This document shows, one piece after another, positions 56,101-62,100 of a stretch of DNA of 64,000 bases. The translations under genes were made by a program, and so were the position numbers. Origin of the DNA: Ampullaceana balthica (Eukaryota > Mollusca > Gastropoda > Lymnaeidae); the NCBI GenBank assembly GCA_944989445.1, contig CALYLW010000137.1, positions 1,122,134 to 1,186,133 on the forward strand, in the 5' to 3' direction. Under the pieces are notes generated by a model. It was not told where the DNA came from and made no database searches. It saw only the letters and a list, made by a program, of their open reading frames with translations. The number at the start of each line of letters is the position of its first letter. The first letter of the stretch is position 1.

Positions 56101-59100
56101 TCAACCTATGACTTTCTACACCTCCACCCCCCACACCCTGCTGATCATAAAGTGACGAGTTTTTCTATGAATATTATTCAGTTGTGTTATTTTTTAGGTG
56201 TTACAATTAATTAGATTTTTAATTGATATATTTAATGTGTGTCACGGATGACCAATGTTCAATGTAACTTGTGAGCTGCGCGCACGGTGGTGTTGTTGGC
56301 TTGTTGGAGCGAAAGCGTGAAAAGCGAGAGTTTTTTTGTTGACGTGTTTGGAATGTGTGTAGAGGTCAGAGAGACGGTTGAAGTGAGGGGGTGTTGTATC
56401 AAGAAGTTGGAATTAAAGTTTGTTTTCTGTTAGCAGTGTTCGACTATTTCTTGTGTAATTGGTGTTGATGAATCTTAGAGCAAGCGATCCAGACATAGAC
56501 TAAGGACGCCTGTGACATTTCTGGGGGCCCGTCCGGGATTTTACACAGGAAACACGGACACTGAGGAAGCAACGAGAATGCCAGTCACGACTCTGGAGGA
56601 GATCATAGCACTGGTGGATGCCCTGCAACTCAGAGGTGAGGAAAGAAGAGATTACATAGAGAGAGAGGTACAACGAGTGAGAGATGCTGAGAGAGAGGCG
56701 GCCGAGAGAGAAATGGCGGACAGGGCGGCTGAGAGAGAGGCAAGGTTAGAAGCCAAGAGAATTGAAGCTGCTAATGTAGGAAATGCAAATGGGACTGACA
56801 ACAGACCAAGACAGCCTAAGCTTCCACCATTCATAGATGGGGTTGACCAGCTGGATGGCTACTTGACGAGGTTTGAAACTTTTGCTAGGATCAGTAAATG
56901 GCCAGAAAGTGATTGGGCGGTGTCACTAAGTGCGCTTCTGTCTGGTCGAGCCTTGGAGGTATACTCTAGAATGCCTTACGAGGATGCGTTGGTATACCAA
57001 AAGGTGAAGGAAGTGCTTTTAAAGCGTTACAATCTCACCGAGGAGGGCTACAGAAACTTATTCAGAAAGAGCAAACCCCAGGCAGATGAATCGCCATCCA
57101 TTTTTATAGGAAGAATTCGGAGCTATTTGTCGAAATGGATTATCTTGTCGGACATTGATAAAACATTTGACGGTCTTAGAGACCTCATAGTGAAAGAGCA
57201 ATTTATGGCTGTGTGTCCCGAAGATCTGGTGATTTATCTAAGGGAGCGAAATAATGACACCCTGGAGGAAGTTGCCAGAGTGGCTGAATTATTCCTGGAG
57301 GCCAGGAATAGAAGCTTTAATTACAGCCATGGTGCAACACAAAATGGCGATGGTGTTGGAGATGACATGTATGGGAGAAAAGTTGAGGGGCAACAGACCA
57401 GATCGGGTCAAAGAAAATGGCAAAGTAGGGCCGAGAAAAGATCAAGGTCAGACATACACTGCTTTGTGTGTCATAGGGTTGGCCATATAGCCCGCTATTG
57501 TCCCAGTTCAAAGGAGGGCGAAAATACGAGCGTGAAGAGGGCAGCAGCGGCACATGCTATTCCAGTGCGTAAATGGACGGATAGCACGTACATGTGTGAT
57601 AAAAGCCAAAAGGAAGACGGAGAAAGAAAGTTAAAGGTTGTGGAAGGGTTTATAGGATCAAAGAGTGTTGAGGTATTAAGAGATACAGGATGTGAAGCAG
57701 TGATAGTGAAAAGACACTACGTCAGAGATGACCAATTAACGGGCGAAATCGGGTTGATAAGAATGTTGGACACCAGAATAATAAGAGGAGAAAAAGCGAT
57801 AATAGACATAAGAACACCATACTTGAGTGGCAGAGTGAAGGCGGTATGTGTGGAGAACTCAATAGTGGACCTTATTGTGGGAAATGTGCATGGGGTAAGG
57901 AGCTATGACGACCCAGACATGGAGTTCAAGGGGGCGAGGTTGACAACGCCAGAGTGTGGTATGGTAGAGAGGTCACAATGTGAGGTCACATCGAGGGGAA
58001 AACAGCCGGATGTGAATCGCCGTGAAACTAAAAATTCACGGGAATGTGCTATGGTCGATGTTGGAGTCTGCGCAGAAACGGAATCAAATGAAGAGGTGAA
58101 TTCCGGTGAGCATCGGTCGTTTCCCGCATTCCATTCTCGACCAACCACGAAGAGTCAAGTGAGGCGATTTCTTGGACTCACGGGCTACCATAGAGACGTT
58201 GTACCAAACTACGCAACCCTCGCATACCCGCTGACCTCCGTGACAAAAAGGGGTCAGCCCGACAGAGTGAAATGGGGGAAAGAACAGGAAGAAGCATACG
58301 ACGCCTTGAAGAGAGCCATCACAACACGGCCAATACTACACAAACCCAATATGCAAAAGTCCTTCGTTTTAAAGGCCCATGCATCGGACGTTGGACTTGG
58401 TGTTACGTTACTTCAGGAAGATAACAGGGGAATACTGCATCCTGTTGCCCTTCGCCAGCAGGAATTTCTTTGAAAGAGAGATAAATTATTCTACGATTGA
58501 GAAGCAGTGCCTGGCGATTGTGTGGGCGGTCAAGAGGTTTAAACACTACCTCTACGGCAAACTGTTTGTTTTACAAACTGACCAACAGCCTTTAAAGCAT
58601 CTTACTACAGTTCGATTCGTAAGCGCCAGGATTACGAGATGGGCCATGTTTCTGCAGAACTACAGCTTTACAGGGCAGTGAAGTACCGGTGAAATCAAGC
58701 TCAAGATGTGGTGACATTAACCCAAAGGAGTATTATGTTTAATATTGACATTTTTTAATATTAACTTAATAAATATAATGTTATAAGTTAGTGTATTTAA
58801 TATAATGAATGTTTATAAACACTATGCCAAGTTATCGGATAGTAATGGTTAAACTGTTAAGTAAAATATGTTATCATTGGTTAGGATTATTTGAGGGCAG
58901 ATGTCCGTAGTATATTTCAAGTTGTAAAAGGATATTCTCGTGTATAATTAAATGTGTAATTTGGTCATTCGAGATAGTGGAAATTTGCCGCTCTCGGAAA
59001 ATTTCTGGAAAGGGGGGCATATGTCACGGATGACCAATTTCCCCCCTTTAACTTGTGAGCTGCGCACGGTGGTGTTGTTGGCTTGTTGGAGCGAAAGCGT

Positions 59101-62100
59101 GAAAAGGGAGAGTTTTTTTGATTGAAGTGTTTGGAATGTGTGTAGAGGTCAGAGAGACGGTTGAAGTGAGGGGGTGTTGTATCAAGAAGTTGGAATTAAA
59201 GTTTGTTTTCTGTTAGCAGTGTTCGACTATTTCTTGTGTAATTGGTGTTGATGAATCTTAGAGCAAGCGATCCAGACATAGACTAAGGACGCTTGTGACA
59301 ATGTGTTTACACAAACCTGCAGTCCAGTTTGCTGAAAATCCTCTCAACTGTGTAAATCCATCTGAAGTAAATCTAACAATCATAAAATTATTTCCACTTC
59401 TAAAAGTGTAGTTGCCGACTGTTCCAGACAGACGACCTAGTGTTACAGAGGTACTCTCTGTTTTTCCGCTGCCTAAAATCACAATTTCATCCACCCCTGG
59501 CTCAGTGCTGACATTTGTAAACTGATACAAGAAGAATTATAAAATCAATGTAAGATCTATGCCAACCTAAAACATTAAAACGAACAATTTAGTAATATAC
59601 ACTATAAGTATAATATGCTATCATGTTAAATGACTAATGATGAAATAATATTATATGGTAAAATAATAGTTATTTCCCTTGCTTACATAAATTTCAATTA
59701 CTGAGCCAACTGGTCCCTCTATAGTCCATTTGCAGCTAGTGTTTGCACTGTAGAAGTCAGGGTAACCTATAGACATTATATTTCCTGACTCTTTTTGGTA
59801 GAAGCTATGGCACAAGCTGGCTGAAATCCAAATTAATGTTTTAATGAAGTTTGATAAGCAATAATTCCATGGTACACTCAAAAGAAATGCTTAATAATCT
59901 TTAAATATGAGCTTTTAAGTTTTATCACCAGCTGAATTTAATTGTGGCAGAAAAAAATCATAGTATTTCAGAAAAACTTGAGATATTAATTAATTACTAG
60001 TTCTATCCTATATAATAAAAGGCTAAGTTCTGTCCCGTCATCTATAGCGATTGGTCTCTCAAACACACATGACTCCTACAGCCAATCATATCAAGTTTAC
60101 GCGGACGTTCAAAACGAGTTATTTTTGTTGCAGTATTTCTTCCAAGACTTTATTTTGAGTTATGCGCGTTGGGATTTATAGTCAAAAGCTCTGTTTTTAC
60201 GAGTTATTTTTTTTAACTATAATGAATAGCATTTTTGACGTGATGCACATGTATACCGGTCGAGACGGCTGTTGAAGGGGAGTTACAACATGCCACCAAA
60301 CGGTGGCAGAATGTCCTTGGACGGGCTTGGTTGCTCGTTGTTAATAATATAAAAGTTAATTTATGTTCAAATTGGAATTAAAATTTTTAAAAATGTTATT
60401 GTAGGTGCAATTTCAAAGTGGAGAAAAAACTATAAGTACTTCTTTAATTTAATAGTAAATTATAAAATAAATAGTTCAAAACATTTTTTAATAATATATA
60501 TGTAACTTTTCAATTTATATTCATTTAAGAAAATTTAATATAATTTTAAAAAAGAATTAAGAAATATGTTATTAACAAACAATTAAGAAATGCTAAATGT
60601 GCAATCAGAATTTGCTAACAATTAATATAAATTCACTACAATGAATTGATCAAATTAAAGGAAAAATGAGTTTTTGAAAATGACTTACAGCAGCTGATCT
60701 CATCAGATCCATCTGGACAATCTTCTTGACCATCACAAACAAGACTATTTGATATGCAGGCACTATTCATACACCTAAAACTAGCTGGGGAAAAAATGAA
60801 CAAATTTAGAACACTGTAGGATCGTGTGACATTGAATTGATAATTAAACTAATTTGATAGTTTTAAAATAAAATTTACAGTAAAGCTTTGTAAATTAATT
60901 TATTTAAATAATTATTTATCCATGAAATATTCAATTAAATTGAAACAATATTTTAAATATATTTTTAGGGGTAAATAAATCATTATTTTTTTGAATACGA
61001 AACAGACACTCCTTCTATAAAATCTATATAGAAGATTATCTCATCCTTCAGTTCCTTTAAAAAAAAATTAGAATTCACAGACCATGCCAGCCTTTTTTGG
61101 CAAGTGAAGCAGCATTCACAAGCCACGGCTACTAGTGGATTGTGTTGCCCAATGCCCACTTGCAATTGTTTGCCCCAAGCAAATTTCAGGTACCAATCGG
61201 AGCTGGGTGGACTCTGGGACACCCTTAGCATGTCCCTGTCTTCACAGGGACTCTAGTCTGCAACACTCCATATGCCAGCCAAGTGCACTTGCACTTAAAA
61301 TGTTAGGCTAAAAGAATTTAGGTTAGGAAGTAAGAAATAGATTGAAGTAAATAAATCTTATTCTAACCATTATCACAGGCTTCAAATTCACATATTGCTG
61401 GTTTCTTTTCTTCACATGTCCCTAAAGACCACAGATATCGGCCACTGTCTCCAGCAGCGTACACACAGTCCCCAAGCAAGAAATTTGGCTGATTGTCTGA
61501 CCAGAAACCTGAATAAAATGACCATGGGCTGCCATCACTCCACTCTGCATTGTCATATGGCCCAGAATTAAAAGCTGCTTTCTTTAAACCTAATAAAATA
61601 AATAGGGAAAAAAACATGTTAAATGGTTAGTAAATTTCAATCAACTAGGCTACCTGACTTTGAAATTTAAATTTTAAAACATAAATCAAAAATTAGATTT
61701 AGAGAATTGGAAGTTATTTTAAAATATTTAATTCATTAATTCTTTATTATGAAGCCTCTATAAAAGCTTTAGGTTTAAAATCGTAATTAAAAAATGAAAA
61801 GAGAACTTTATAGGTCTCAAATTTAAAAAATAATAACTGTACAAACCAATCCAAAAATCTGTAAAAGATGCATTTGAGACCAATGAACCGATATAATTAT
61901 TAGTGGGGAGATCGCGAGCCTGTACAGTGGTTGCTCCCTGCCTGTAAAAATATAACAAAAAATAATTTTTTTAATTTTTCTGTTTTCATAGAGAATAGAA
62001 ATGAAATTTAAAGAATCAAATTCAAAAATACCCAGGTGATATTAAAAGAAGATCACACACCAGTATGTTCTTCTAGTTGGCAACTTAACTGCAAGCGTCT

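Larger units (their letters stand above)
56240..59300 (+). mobile_element. Ty3-type LTR retrotransposon, internally deleted, with 5-bp target duplication
   Basis: Two LTRs of 278 and 279 bp (TGTCAC...GTGACA), a tRNA-Pro-type primer site, a gag-protease frame, a remnant of the reverse transcriptase end and RNase H, and a purine tract before the 3' LTR. The flanks are atgtg on both sides (56235-56239 and 59301-59305). The inner part is only 2.5 kb; the polymerase core and integrase are missing. It is antisense to the host gene, in the intron between CUB 1 and CUB 2. Confidence 0.93.
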
